This document shows positions 25,971-34,546 of a stretch of DNA of 64,000 bases, one piece after another. Within the stretch, counting starts at the first letter, position 1, and each line of letters opens with the position of its first letter. The translations under genes and the position numbers were made by a program. The notes below the pieces were generated by a model. That model saw only the letters and a list, made by a program, of their open reading frames with translations, made no database searches and was not told where the DNA came from. Origin of the DNA: CP2-2F sp034432555 (GTDB lineage: Bacteria; Chloroflexota; Anaerolineae; Aggregatilineales; UBA2796); assembly GCA_034432555.1 (NCBI GenBank), contig DAOUBW010000011.1, positions 1 to 64,000 on the forward strand, given 5' to 3'.

Positions 25971-27230
25971 TCAGGGCTTTGCGGTGACGATAGTCGCGTT
26001 AGCATACGGCAGCACTGCCACACGCTGAATGCTCGGATCGGCGTCCAGTGCTTCGTAGAGTGCTGCGCGCAAGCTAGACGCACTGCGGAAGGCAAACGCC
26101 GCCGGATTCGGCAGATCGGTTACCCAAATAACGCGCCGATCCACCGAGTCACGGGCAATTTGGAACGCCTTATGTGGTCCGACGCGGAAACCTTCGGCAC
26201 GGAAACGCTCAATCACTACGCGATTGGCATCAGCGCCAAGTGGCAGGCGCAATTCACCGATCCAATGCTCATATTTGGCGCTGCCACTGCCTTCACTGCA
26301 CGCTGCTGCCAGAATGATCGTGCCGCCTGTCCGTGAGGCAAGCACGGCATGTCCGAGCGCTTTTTGCGCCTGATAGATGTTAATATCCTTTGGATATCCG
26401 CCAGGCGATGCGACGATCAGGTCGTAGGGCTGTTCAACCATTTGCTGATACACTTGGCGCACAAGCGGAATCGCAGCGCGCATCACGTTCAGCGGCGCGC
26501 CACAAAAGACGCGCACAATCTGCTTTTGGTCGTTGATCACAGTGTTCAGCGCCAAATGCACACCTACAATACGCCCCATGTCCTCAATATCCTGCCGTAC
26601 AGGATTATCCTCGTAGCTGCCTAGCGTCGCGCCCTCATCAGACATCATGCGGTGGTTGCTGTTAATGGTGTCCCAGCCTGCTAAGCCGATCACAGCGCTT
26701 TTGACGCCGCCGCTGAAGCCTGCGAACTGGTGTGGCTCAATGTTGCCAAGTGCAATCCGCAAGTTTGCCTCAAAGAAGGTGCGGTTGATCGAGACAATGG
26801 TGCGGCGCGTACTCATGCCAAGCCGCACGATGTTATGATCGGCGTCTATATCATGGCTGATGACGCGGTAGCGATCAATGATCGCCTCTGGCAGAATGCT
26901 GGCGAACTCGTTAGGCATCATCGGGCTATGATTGCCTGTTGCCACGATCAAGGTGATACGCTCTGGCGGAATGCCAAGCTGTTCCAAGCGTTCCAGCAAA
27001 GGCGGCAAGAGCAGATCGTGTGGCACGGGGCGCGTCTTGTCGTTGATGGCGATAGCGGCAGTCCGTGCGCCTTTATATTGTAGCCAATCCACACTGTCGA
27101 GCGCAGCGGCAACCTCGGCGGCGGGATCGGGCGCGGCAGGCGTCTTGTGCGGATGCAGCACATCCACAGAGAGGTGATCGGGCAAGTCGAGCGTGAGCTG
27201 TGTTGTGCCGTAAGGCAAGCTGATGTTCAT
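25971..27230 (-). CDS. larA: LarA-family nickel-pincer racemase (lactate racemase-like)
   Basis: The 419-residue protein is of the DUF2088 family. Key residues visible are the His in VATGNHSP (about 104), the His of IEPHQFAGFSGG followed by the Lys of GVKSAVIG (about 173-190, the Lys that carries the nickel pincer cofactor) and a His in SNHRMM. LarA enzymes racemise or epimerise 2-hydroxyacids such as lactate. The cofactor needs LarB, LarC and LarE, none of which is nearby, and the substrate cannot be told. It shares a transcript direction with the aldolase. Confidence 0.9.
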   Translation of the reverse strand: MNISLPYGTTQLTLDLPDHLSVDVLHPHKTPAAPDPAAEVAAALDSVDWLQYKGARTAAIAINDKTRPVPHDLLLPPLLERLEQLGIPPERITLIVATGNHSPMMPNEFASILPEAIIDRYRVISHDIDADHNIVRLGMSTRRTIVSINRTFFEANLRIALGNIEPHQFAGFSGGVKSAVIGLAGWDTINSNHRMMSDEGATLGSYEDNPVRQDIEDMGRIVGVHLALNTVINDQKQIVRVFCGAPLNVMRAAIPLVRQVYQQMVEQPYDLIVASPGGYPKDINIYQAQKALGHAVLASRTGGTIILAAACSEGSGSAKYEHWIGELRLPLGADANRVVIERFRAEGFRVGPHKAFQIARDSVDRRVIWVTDLPNPAAFAFRSASSLRAALYEALDADPSIQRVAVLPYANATIVTAKP

Positions 27231-27264
27231 GGCTGCACCGCGTTTCTGTGAGTCTCGGTAAAAC

Positions 27265-27815
27265 CTAAACCTGAAAAATTTCAGCGACGCTCAGGCTGAA
27301 GTTAGGCAGCAGGTCGCCACCGCTAAGCGTTTCATTTTCTAACAAAATGTTGTGTGTCTTGAGTGTGTAAGTTTCGACGAGGCGCTTTTCGGGAAAGACC
27401 AACCAAACAACGCGTGCGCCGTGTGCAAGGTAAAAGCAGCTTTCTCGCGCATCTCTTTGTAGGTTTGGCTGTACGATTTCACCTCAATCGCCAATTCAGG
27501 CATAACAGACACCGCACCCTGCCTTACGATAGGGCGGTCGCTGTTGAGGATGAAAGCAATATCGGGCAGGCGTTCATTGTAATCATCATTCGGTGTGCGG
27601 TGGGAAATTTCCACGCCCACGCGCCCAATTGGATGCTTCCTCAGATAAAGCCCAAGGAGGAGGATGAGTCTTGCAACAATCAGCCCGTGTTCTTCAGTAA
27701 CCATCTTTTTGACGATCTCTCCGTCAATTAGCTCAAATAGGTGGTCTCGATTTTCAGGGCGCTCAGTAAACGCCTCAAATTCGGCAACTGTGTAGCGCAC
27801 AGGCTCTGTAACCAT
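27265..27815 (-). pseudogene. Uma2-family (DUF820) nuclease gene with a -1 frameshift
   Basis: From ATG 27815 the frame reads a normal Uma2 protein (TEPVRYTVAEFEAF..., LFELIDGEIV, LPDIAFIL, PELAIEVKS core with the PD-(D/E)XK residues). At the A4 run 27432-27435 (T4 on the coding strand) it shifts and stops at 27339. Restoring one base gives the expected ending, AHGARVVWLVFPEKRLVETY and so on, to a TAG at 27265. So a single base is missing in a homopolymer. This may be a real mutation, a sequencing error or a slippage site. Uma2 proteins are expanded in Cyanobacteria and Chloroflexota, with unknown roles. Confidence 0.85.
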
Positions 27816-27885
27816 AATTTCCTGCCTTCTCTTAACATGGCAGCGGATAGCGCCCTTCCCTATCCGCTGCACGCAAACTTTAGGG

Positions 27886-29331
27886 TTACGCCGTCACGCG
27901 CTCGCCGCCGGCGCTATCCAACGACCATTCGCCGTGAAACTGCGGCAAGAACTCGGCAAACGTCTCCAGAAAATCGGCAAGGATGGCGCGTGCGCGATCA
28001 ATATCGTTCATCATTGGATCGAGCATGAGCGCTTGCAGTGCCAGATCGCGGTCACCCTGCACACAGGCATCCACCACAAGGCTGCTCAAGCCCAATTCGC
28101 GGCGGCACAGCTCGGTGATTCCCGCTGGCAAAGCGGGCACGTTCAAGCCATGAATGCCCGCGCTGCTCAGAATGCCCGGTACTTCCACAATGGCGTCGTC
28201 GGGCAGGTTTGGAATCTTGCCGCGATTAACCAGATTCAACTGCTCAAAGTAGCGGTTGTCATTATAGGTCAGTGCCTCGATGATCTCAGGCACACCTTCG
28301 GATTTCACGTCGCGCAGTTCGTCCACCTCACGCTTGCCTGCCACAATATCGCGTGCCTGTTGCAGGCGGCTGGCGCGGCGCTCGATGTTCATATCCCAAT
28401 TTTGCAGCTTCAGGTCATACTTTTCCCAAGGCTTGGTAATTGGATCGTGCGTGATGGTGAGGTATTCGCACATGTGGCTGTCGCCAGCGGTTGGCATCAG
28501 CCCGAAAATCTTGAACATTTCGCGGGTGAGCGGCTCAAATGACTGGCGGTAGTTCATGAAGTATTGGCGTAGCAGCGGATACATATCGCGCCCTGTCTCT
28601 TTCTCACGAATATCGTAAATCCACGAGAAATGGTTGATGCCGGCTGCCTTCACATCGAGGTGTTCGTGGGCGCGCTTTGCCATGTGCATTGTGATCGGCA
28701 CGTTGTGCGCGTCGGTATGCACGTGGAAGTTCGGCGGCACCTCGTGCGCGTAGCCATAGTGTTCGGCAAACAGCGCGCCAAGCATCGCATAGCCCCATTC
28801 CAGCTGGTGGCACAGCCCAACGGTTGGCACGCTGCTGTAGCGTTGCACGCCCCACGTCAAACGGATGAGTGGGTTGGTGAAATTCATGTAGAGCGCCTTT
28901 GGGCAGTAGCGCTCCATATCTTTGGCGATGTCCAGCATCAGCGGCATGTTGCGTGCGGCATGGGCAAAGGCGCCCGGCCCGCTGTTTTCAGCGTAGGGCT
29001 GGCGCACGCCATACTTCAGTGGAATTTCCCAATCCAGCCGCCAGACGGTTTCGCGCTGCCCAACCTGCACGGTAACGATCACAAAGTCTGCACCGGGCAG
29101 CGCTTTTGCCCGTTCGGTGTAGGCATTGATTCGCATTTGCGCGCCCCACGCACGGTTCATCACTTCTGCCAGTTGGGTCATTAATTCAAGGTTTGGCTCA
29201 TAAATATCCACAAGAGCAAGCTCTGCACCGCGCAGGCGTGGGCTACGCATGAGCGTGGCAAGCGAGCTAAGCCCGAAAATGGCGCTGCCTGCGCCGATCA
29301 CAACAATTTTGGGTGGTTTGGGAGCGTTCAT
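27886..29331 (-). CDS. Glycoside hydrolase family 4 enzyme (alpha-glucosidase/galacturonidase-like)
   Basis: The 481-residue protein is NAD- and metal-dependent. An N-terminal Rossmann fold (KIVVIGAGSAIFG, about 8-20) binds NAD. MNFTNPL (about 152-158) and the GLCHQ Cys-His pair (about 176-180) match the Mn-binding site. GH4 enzymes cleave glycosides by an oxidation-elimination mechanism on alpha-glucosides, galactosides, glucuronides or 6-phospho-sugars. Length and sequence are closest to the non-phospho LplD-type group, but specificity is inferred. It stands alone, 70 bases upstream of the Uma2 gene on the same strand. Confidence 0.9.
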   Translation of the reverse strand: MNAPKPPKIVVIGAGSAIFGLSSLATLMRSPRLRGAELALVDIYEPNLELMTQLAEVMNRAWGAQMRINAYTERAKALPGADFVIVTVQVGQRETVWRLDWEIPLKYGVRQPYAENSGPGAFAHAARNMPLMLDIAKDMERYCPKALYMNFTNPLIRLTWGVQRYSSVPTVGLCHQLEWGYAMLGALFAEHYGYAHEVPPNFHVHTDAHNVPITMHMAKRAHEHLDVKAAGINHFSWIYDIREKETGRDMYPLLRQYFMNYRQSFEPLTREMFKIFGLMPTAGDSHMCEYLTITHDPITKPWEKYDLKLQNWDMNIERRASRLQQARDIVAGKREVDELRDVKSEGVPEIIEALTYNDNRYFEQLNLVNRGKIPNLPDDAIVEVPGILSSAGIHGLNVPALPAGITELCRRELGLSSLVVDACVQGDRDLALQALMLDPMMNDIDRARAILADFLETFAEFLPQFHGEWSLDSAGGERVTA

Positions 29332-29614
29332 AGCGGTCTTTGGGTCACCTTAATATACGGCATTTTCGCACCTAATCTTAACAGATTCAGCCCGTGAAAG
29401 AAAGTAGTTGGAACGGGGAAATCCTCTCATTATGCGCCGCTATAAATTCGCAAAAGCGCACCAATGGCAGCAACACGCCCAATGATCCCGATCTGTGCGC
29501 CGCATTGACCGAAAGAGGCGGTGTTGTTAAGTGGCAAAGTATGTTACTCTCATTTACACTATACTAGAGTGAGCCTTATCTTTTGTGAGGGTTGGGCAGC
29601 CGGGAGTAGCCACC

Positions 29615-30175
29615 ATGCAGGCATGTCCGAATTGTAAACACCTTAACCGAATTGGCGTCGTCTTTTGTGAAAATTGCGGGGCTAGCCTGATCGGCGATGC
29701 ACCGCTTGGCACGCGCAGCATTGGCATCAACACGCCTGTGGAGGTACGTGAGGCGTTGGCAGTCATCAAAAGTGCTGAACCATTCCCTGCGGATGTTATG
29801 CTCCGTATTGAAATTGCCGATGCCGAACCGATCTTGCTCAAACAAAAGCGCGAGACAATCTTTGGGCGGCGTGATCCGGCAACCGGTGCGATGCCTGATG
29901 TGGATATGACGCCTTTTGCCGGCTATCGTATGGGCGTTAGCCGCCGCCATGCTGCCATTCGCCAAGCCGAGAACAATCAGCTTGAACTGTGGGACTTGGG
30001 CAGCAGCAACGGTACATATCTGAACGGTGTGCGTTTGGCGGCGCATCGTCCTAACCGCCTGCAAGATGGCGATGAAATTCGCTTAGGGCAAATGGTGCTG
30101 CATGTGCGCTTTAGCCGTACTGCACACTCGCTGCCTCAGGAGGATAACGATGATGAGAAGCGCTCACGCCCTTGA
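29615..30175 (+). CDS. Zinc-ribbon plus FHA domain protein
   Basis: The 186-residue protein has an N-terminal zinc ribbon with two CxxC pairs (ACPNCKHLN and FCENCGASL, residues ~3-25). A linker and an FHA domain (about 85-170) follow, with the phosphothreonine-binding Arg (FGRR), SRRH and GSSNGTYLNG motifs. It should bind pThr peptides, probably as an adaptor for Ser/Thr kinases. I use ATG 29615 with GGGAG 9 bases before it rather than the GTG at 29585. TATACT at 29561-29566 may be its -10. The lipoprotein gene follows in the same direction. Confidence 0.9.
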   Translation: MQACPNCKHLNRIGVVFCENCGASLIGDAPLGTRSIGINTPVEVREALAVIKSAEPFPADVMLRIEIADAEPILLKQKRETIFGRRDPATGAMPDVDMTPFAGYRMGVSRRHAAIRQAENNQLELWDLGSSNGTYLNGVRLAAHRPNRLQDGDEIRLGQMVLHVRFSRTAHSLPQEDNDDEKRSRP

Positions 30176-30226
30176 TGTCCACCGTTGCCGCGTGCGGCTC
30201 GCTAGCTTGCTGACGGAGAGTTTGAC

Positions 30227-31780
30227 TTGACCATCTTATTGCGACGGCTGCTTTGGGCTGCCTTATTCTTTATAGGCGCTTGTGGTGCGCCCGCTAGCCC
30301 TACCGCAGAAGGCAACGCACCAACCCTTATCGCGCCAACACTGCCACCAACGGCGGTGGCGGCGACGCAAGACTCAGAGGCTTCTACGCCTGCCAACCAA
30401 CCTACCGCCGCACAACTGACCACCGCACCACAGCCTGCCAACCCAACCGCCGTGGCGCTGCGCGAAGGCGATCCGCGCATTCTTGCCTACAACCCAAACG
30501 GCAATACACTCGCTTTCTACGACCTGAACGGCAATGCTGAAAGTTTGGCGGTTGGCACAACGCGCACGCTTGCCATTCCTTGCTTTGTTTATGAAAACAA
30601 CCTTGTGCTGCACTTTGGCAGCGATATTAGCGGTGTGCAAGAAATTTACCATCTGGGCGGCGGCAAGGCGCTGCCACTGGGCGAAAACAATGGCTTGGCG
30701 TGTACACTGCGCGGTGGAATGCAACTGAGCAGCGATGGCGCCCTGCTCGGCGTAATGCGCTACCGTTCGGATGCGGCACGCGGTAACTATACAGTTGGCA
30801 CGCTGCGCCTGATCGAACTCGCCACCTTGAACGACCTAACGACACTGGACAATGTGAACAGCTTTACCTTTAGCGGACGCAACGCAGTTGTGGTGCAGTT
30901 CTTTGCCGATTCGCAAGGTGTGGTGCCCTCGGTGGATGTGCGTTTGTGGGATGGCACACGCACACAACGCATCGTCACCGAACTGCCCGCCAGCGAAGGC
31001 TGCAACTTTGTGAGCAGCACGCTGCGTGCCGCAAGCGACGCCTTCTACATCGTCTTTGGTGAGCGCTGCACCGGCAGACCGTCCCAATGGCGGCTGGTGC
31101 GGGTTAGCACGGACGGCAACTATGCTGAGGTTGGTAAGGGCAACACAGGCGGCGCATATCTGACCTTTAGCGCGCTCAATCAACTGCACATCCTCAGCAC
31201 GACTGAGGCGCTCTTGGTCTACCCGAATGGCTTGGATGCTTCCGTTGCCAACTTGGGCAGGCTCTCGCTAGAGACGGGTGCGCTAACACCTGTGATGAAC
31301 GGCATCGTCGTGGAGCGGCATCCGCCGGATATGCCTGTTCGCTTCACCTTCAACACCGATGGCAGTTGGCTGGCAATGGTCACCCGTGATGGCAATGGCG
31401 ATGAGCGATTGTACCTCTATGCGGTGGATGGTGAAGGTGCACCCGTTGCAATCAGCGGAGCAGGGCGCGAAGCACGGATACCAGCCCTGGTATGGGCTGC
31501 TGATGGCAGGCGCTTGTATTACCTAACACGCGGCGGGACGGAAGCGCTCTACAGCGTGGAACTGGGCGACGATCTGCGCCCACGCCTGATCGCACGCGGG
31601 CGCTTTCAGGGTTTGGTCATCACGCCTAACGGTGATCAGGCAGTCCTTTCTAAGCAGGTGCAAGAAGGGCGCGATCTGCTCAACCATTTCGTGTTGATCG
31701 AGACGACCGACGGCAATGAAAGCATGATCCGCGAGGGCAAAAAAGATGAGGCAGCCTTGCAACCTCTCGCCATCCGCTAA
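30227..31780 (+). CDS. Lipoprotein with beta-propeller-like repeats
   Basis: The 517-residue protein has a lipoprotein signal (lipobox FIGAC with Cys at 19) and then a Pro/Thr/Ala-rich linker (about 20-75) typical of Chloroflexota surface proteins. The remainder reads as WD40/TolB-like blades (ILAYNPNGNTLAFYDLNG, GSWLAMVTRDGNGDERLYL, ALVWAADGRRLYYLTRGGTEALYSV). It is anchored outside the membrane. The ligand is unknown. The start is TTG at 30227 with GGAG upstream. A terminator at 31797-31823 ends the unit. Confidence 0.85.
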   Translation: MTILLRRLLWAALFFIGACGAPASPTAEGNAPTLIAPTLPPTAVAATQDSEASTPANQPTAAQLTTAPQPANPTAVALREGDPRILAYNPNGNTLAFYDLNGNAESLAVGTTRTLAIPCFVYENNLVLHFGSDISGVQEIYHLGGGKALPLGENNGLACTLRGGMQLSSDGALLGVMRYRSDAARGNYTVGTLRLIELATLNDLTTLDNVNSFTFSGRNAVVVQFFADSQGVVPSVDVRLWDGTRTQRIVTELPASEGCNFVSSTLRAASDAFYIVFGERCTGRPSQWRLVRVSTDGNYAEVGKGNTGGAYLTFSALNQLHILSTTEALLVYPNGLDASVANLGRLSLETGALTPVMNGIVVERHPPDMPVRFTFNTDGSWLAMVTRDGNGDERLYLYAVDGEGAPVAISGAGREARIPALVWAADGRRLYYLTRGGTEALYSVELGDDLRPRLIARGRFQGLVITPNGDQAVLSKQVQEGRDLLNHFVLIETTDGNESMIREGKKDEAALQPLAIR

Positions 31781-31796
31781 ATGGCTTGGGCAGCAA

Positions 31797-31823
31797 AAAA
31801 CCAGCAGGAATACTGCTGGTTTT
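31797..31823. terminator. Bidirectional intrinsic terminator between the lipoprotein gene and tRNA-Leu
   Basis: CCAGCAG (31801-31807) pairs perfectly with CTGCTGG (31813-31819) around a 5-base loop. It is flanked by AAAA on the left and TTTT on the right, so it can stop transcripts from both the rightward lipoprotein gene and the leftward tRNA gene. Confidence 0.88.
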
Positions 31824-31826
31824 GTT

Positions 31827-31908
31827 TGCCCTGGAGAGGACTCGAACCTCCACGCCATAAAGGCACAGCCCCTCAAACTGCCGCGTATGCCAATTCCGCC
31901 ACCAGGGC
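31827..31908 (-). tRNA. tRNA-Leu (anticodon GAG)
   Basis: The 82-nt leftward tRNA has a 7-bp acceptor stem GCCCTGG/CCAGGGC, discriminator A, D-arm, an anticodon loop TTGAGGG giving GAG, a class II variable arm and the TTCGAGTCC T-loop. It decodes CUC/CUU. The CCA end is not encoded. Confidence 0.95.
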
Positions 31909-31921
31909 TTAACTGTCTGTT

Positions 31922-31951
31922 ATTATACATGTCGCGCCGTGTGCTTGTCAA
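31922..31951 (-). promoter_or_regulatory. Promoter of tRNA-Leu
   Basis: Read leftward, consensus TTGACA (31951-31946) and TATAAT (31927-31922) are 18 bases apart. The -10 ends 13 bases before the first tRNA base, as expected for a stable RNA gene. Confidence 0.88.
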
Positions 31952-32544
31952 TGCTAGGGTGAGCGTTGGTAGATCGCAATGGGCATACCGCGGTATATCT
32001 TCAGCAGGGACATGGTGCAACGGACGCGCCTTGTCGCGCCCCTGCGTGGCTATCATTCTATACCCTGGACGCACTGTGCAACCCGCAAAAATAGGCATCG
32101 GCTGGGCTTAGCGGAAGGCATTCTCAGCCGATCAAAAGCTCAGTTGCAGATTGTACATTTTGGCGATGAGTGGGTTTTTGAGAAACACACGCGCAATGCT
32201 CAAGCGCTGTTTTTGCCCGCCGGAGAGTTTCACGCCGCGCTGACCGATGTCGGTCTCGTAGCCATTCACACAATGCCACCATAGGGCAAAAGCCAATGGA
32301 AAGTCGTCAGGGACACCGAGACAGCTTAGCGTTCAGGAGGACAGCACAAAGGTGTGGATTATGTGATCGAAAATGCAGGCTTAGCTTGCGGGTGATGCAC
32401 CCAAGTTTGGCAGCACAGATAATCTTCAGCACGCCCAAAACTGTTTGGCGCTCTGATTTCGCGCATACGCTAGGCTTTCATTTTTGCAGTGATTGTGTAC
32501 AATCCCTTGCGGCAAACAAGACTTTCCGAAGGAGCTAAGAAGAC
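31952..32544. other. Gene-poor stretch upstream of the tandem-domain binding protein
   Basis: About 590 bases lie between the tRNA-Leu promoter and the gene at 32545. Apart from the ABC relic (32132-32269), I recognise no protein. TACAAT at 32498-32503, with CTTTCA 17 bases upstream (32475-32480), could be the promoter of the downstream gene. Confidence 0.5.
32132..32269 (-). pseudogene. Relic of an ABC exporter ATPase (MsbA/CydC type)
   Basis: Read leftward, 45 codons encode VNGYETDIGQRGVKLSGGQ followed by KQRLSIARVFLKNPLIA, the Q-loop-to-signature part of an exporter-type ABC ATPase. The match then breaks: the Walker B segment that should follow is replaced by unrelated residues and a TGA (32134-32132). 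Upstream the expected helical region is unrecognisable, and no membrane domain is found. It is therefore a decayed fragment left in a 630-base gene-poor stretch. Confidence 0.78.
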
Positions 32545-34482
32545 GTGCTAACCTATTTTCGGCGCGTGTGGGTGCTGTTGATTACCTGCGCGGCGCTGTT
32601 GGCAACTTTCCCTTTCACAAATGCCTCTCTGGTGCGCGCACAAGGCAGCACCGATCCCAATCAACTCACTTTTGAAGGCTCGGCGTTGGTGGCAGCCGTC
32701 CTAGAGGTTGCCAAGACGGGCTATGCAGCGCGTGCGCCGCAAACGCAGATCACGCTCACTGCCTCTGGCACAGGCACTGGCATTGACCAGCTTTGCAACG
32801 GCGCAGCCGATGTCGCCATGGCCTACGGCGCGATCAGCGATGCCCAAATTGCCGATTGCACCGCCAAAGGCGTTTCGTTCGTCGAACTGCTGCTTGGCTA
32901 CGATGCAGTGGCGTTAGTGGCAAACACTGTTTCGCCGGCGCAATGCCTGAGTGTGGATCAGCTTAGCACACTGTTGGCGCCTGGCGCTGCCGATGTAAAC
33001 AACTGGTCGGCGGTGGATGCTTCGCTAGGCGATGTCGCTATTGAGGCGATCTACATTCTGCCTGATAATGAGCAGCGCCCGCCACGTTTTTTGCTGGATC
33101 GCCTGTTGGCAGGTGATGGTCTGCGCCCTGATCTGCAAGTGGCGGACACTGCCACCGCTATGAGCGATAAAATTAATGTGGAGCGCGGCGCTATCGGCAT
33201 TATGCCGCTGCAAGATTTGATCGTGGAGCGCTCACCGAGCAAGGCGATCCGCCCGATCCAAATTCGGAGTGGCACCGCCTGCATCGAGCCAAACGCCGTC
33301 AACCTTGACGAAGGGCGCTATCCATTGGCAGAGTCGCTGCTGCTGTATGTGAATGCTGCGCGCCTTGATGCAAAGCAGCCTTTGGCAGATTTCCTGCGCT
33401 ACCTGCTCAGCAGCGATGGACGCCGCAACCTGATCGCCTTGAAATACGTGCCGCCGAGCGAAGTGCTTTACACACGCGGACTCAGCTACATTGAGACACG
33501 CCGCACAGGGCGCACTTACAGCCGCGTGCAAGCGGTCAATGTGCCTGCCAACACAGCAGGCGTTGTCACTTTGGATGGTACGCCCTTGCTCTCGGAGTTG
33601 GTGCGAGACATCAACGCGCCGTTTGCACCGCGCTATACAAGCATCACACTGCTGAATCAGCCGCTGGGCAACACCACTGCTTACCGCAAGCTGTGCGAAA
33701 ACCGCGCTGATCTGATTTTCATCACACGCCAGCCCAATAGCGAAGAAGCTGATCTCTGCCAGAATAACAGCATTCAGACTCTGCAAATGCCGCTTGGCTT
33801 TGATGCCGATCTGATTGTAGTGAACGCAGAAAACACCTTTGCGCGCTGCCTTTCGCTGGCAAACGTAGAGCGCTTGTTTAGCGAGCGCTATGCCGCCAAG
33901 CGTTGGTCAGAAGTGGCGCAGGGCTTCCCAGAGCTAGAGGTCGTAGCGATCACGCCGAGCAGCGGCAGCCTTGAGTCTGATGCGCTGCTGACTGCCGTAA
34001 CACGCAACCAAATCGCGCCGATTTTCCGCAGCGATATTGCCGAGAATGCACAGAGCAACGATCCGATCTTCCGTGCAGTTGCTGTGCAGAATACGCCAGG
34101 TGGCGTCACGTTCATGCGCTATAGCGACTTTATGCGGAGCGGAGCGCGTGTGCAGGCTGTCCAGATTGACGCGGGCAACGGTTGCGTCTCGCCAACGCTC
34201 GCTAACATCCAAAACGGCAGCTATCCCTTGGCACGTTCGTTGTTTGCCGCGCTCAACCTGAGCAGCTTGAACCGTCCGGAAGTGCGCGCCTATGCGTGGT
34301 ATTTGCTGGGCGATGACTCACTGACCATCCTCAATCAGGAAGGCGTGATCGGCGCCGAGGCGAACGTCTTTGCGGCACTGCGTGAGGTATTGTTAGAGCG
34401 CATTGAGGCGGCTGAGCGCGCTGCGGCAACACCAGAGCCAACCGCCGAACCAACCGCGGCGGCAACGCCTGATCTAGAGTAA
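32545..34482 (+). CDS. Exported protein with two tandem PstS-like substrate-binding domains
   Basis: The protein has 645 residues, with a signal peptide (about 1-33, ending in VRAQG). Two copies of a phosphate-binding-protein-like fold follow. Copy 1 is at about 38-305 (LTFEGSALVAAVLEVAKTGY, LTASGTGTGIDQLCNGAADVAMAYG, VERGAIGIMP, EGRYPLAESLLLYV, FLRYLLSSDGRRNL). Copy 2 is at about 335-605, with the parallel late elements NGSYPLARSLFAAL and YAWYLLGDDSLTIL. A Pro/Thr/Ala tail ends it. No pst permease or ATPase genes adjoin, so it may act as a sensor or surface binder rather than a transporter part. Confidence 0.87.
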   Translation: MLTYFRRVWVLLITCAALLATFPFTNASLVRAQGSTDPNQLTFEGSALVAAVLEVAKTGYAARAPQTQITLTASGTGTGIDQLCNGAADVAMAYGAISDAQIADCTAKGVSFVELLLGYDAVALVANTVSPAQCLSVDQLSTLLAPGAADVNNWSAVDASLGDVAIEAIYILPDNEQRPPRFLLDRLLAGDGLRPDLQVADTATAMSDKINVERGAIGIMPLQDLIVERSPSKAIRPIQIRSGTACIEPNAVNLDEGRYPLAESLLLYVNAARLDAKQPLADFLRYLLSSDGRRNLIALKYVPPSEVLYTRGLSYIETRRTGRTYSRVQAVNVPANTAGVVTLDGTPLLSELVRDINAPFAPRYTSITLLNQPLGNTTAYRKLCENRADLIFITRQPNSEEADLCQNNSIQTLQMPLGFDADLIVVNAENTFARCLSLANVERLFSERYAAKRWSEVAQGFPELEVVAITPSSGSLESDALLTAVTRNQIAPIFRSDIAENAQSNDPIFRAVAVQNTPGGVTFMRYSDFMRSGARVQAVQIDAGNGCVSPTLANIQNGSYPLARSLFAALNLSSLNRPEVRAYAWYLLGDDSLTILNQEGVIGAEANVFAALREVLLERIEAAERAAATPEPTAEPTAAATPDLE

Positions 34483-34509
34483 GTGACCGAAGGCGGGCAG
34501 ACCTTGATG

Positions 34510-34546
34510 AACTGCCCTGACGTGCGCTGTGCGTTAGGGCAGTTTT
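34510..34546. terminator. Bidirectional terminator between convergent genes
   Basis: AACTGCCCT (34510-34518) and AGGGCAGTT (34536-34544) form a 9-bp stem with a TTTT run on the right strand and A-rich sequence on the left end. It sits between the binding-protein gene and the convergent histidine kinase gene and overlaps the last bases of the latter. Confidence 0.78.

Noticed and set aside
31746..32284. Rightward frames across tRNA-Leu and the ABC relic
   Set aside because: They read through a tRNA and the antisense of the ABC fragment, so they are shadows.
32296..32538. 80-residue rightward frame before the tandem binding-protein gene
   Set aside because: No domain pattern, Cys/His-rich random composition, and it covers the probable promoter of the next gene.
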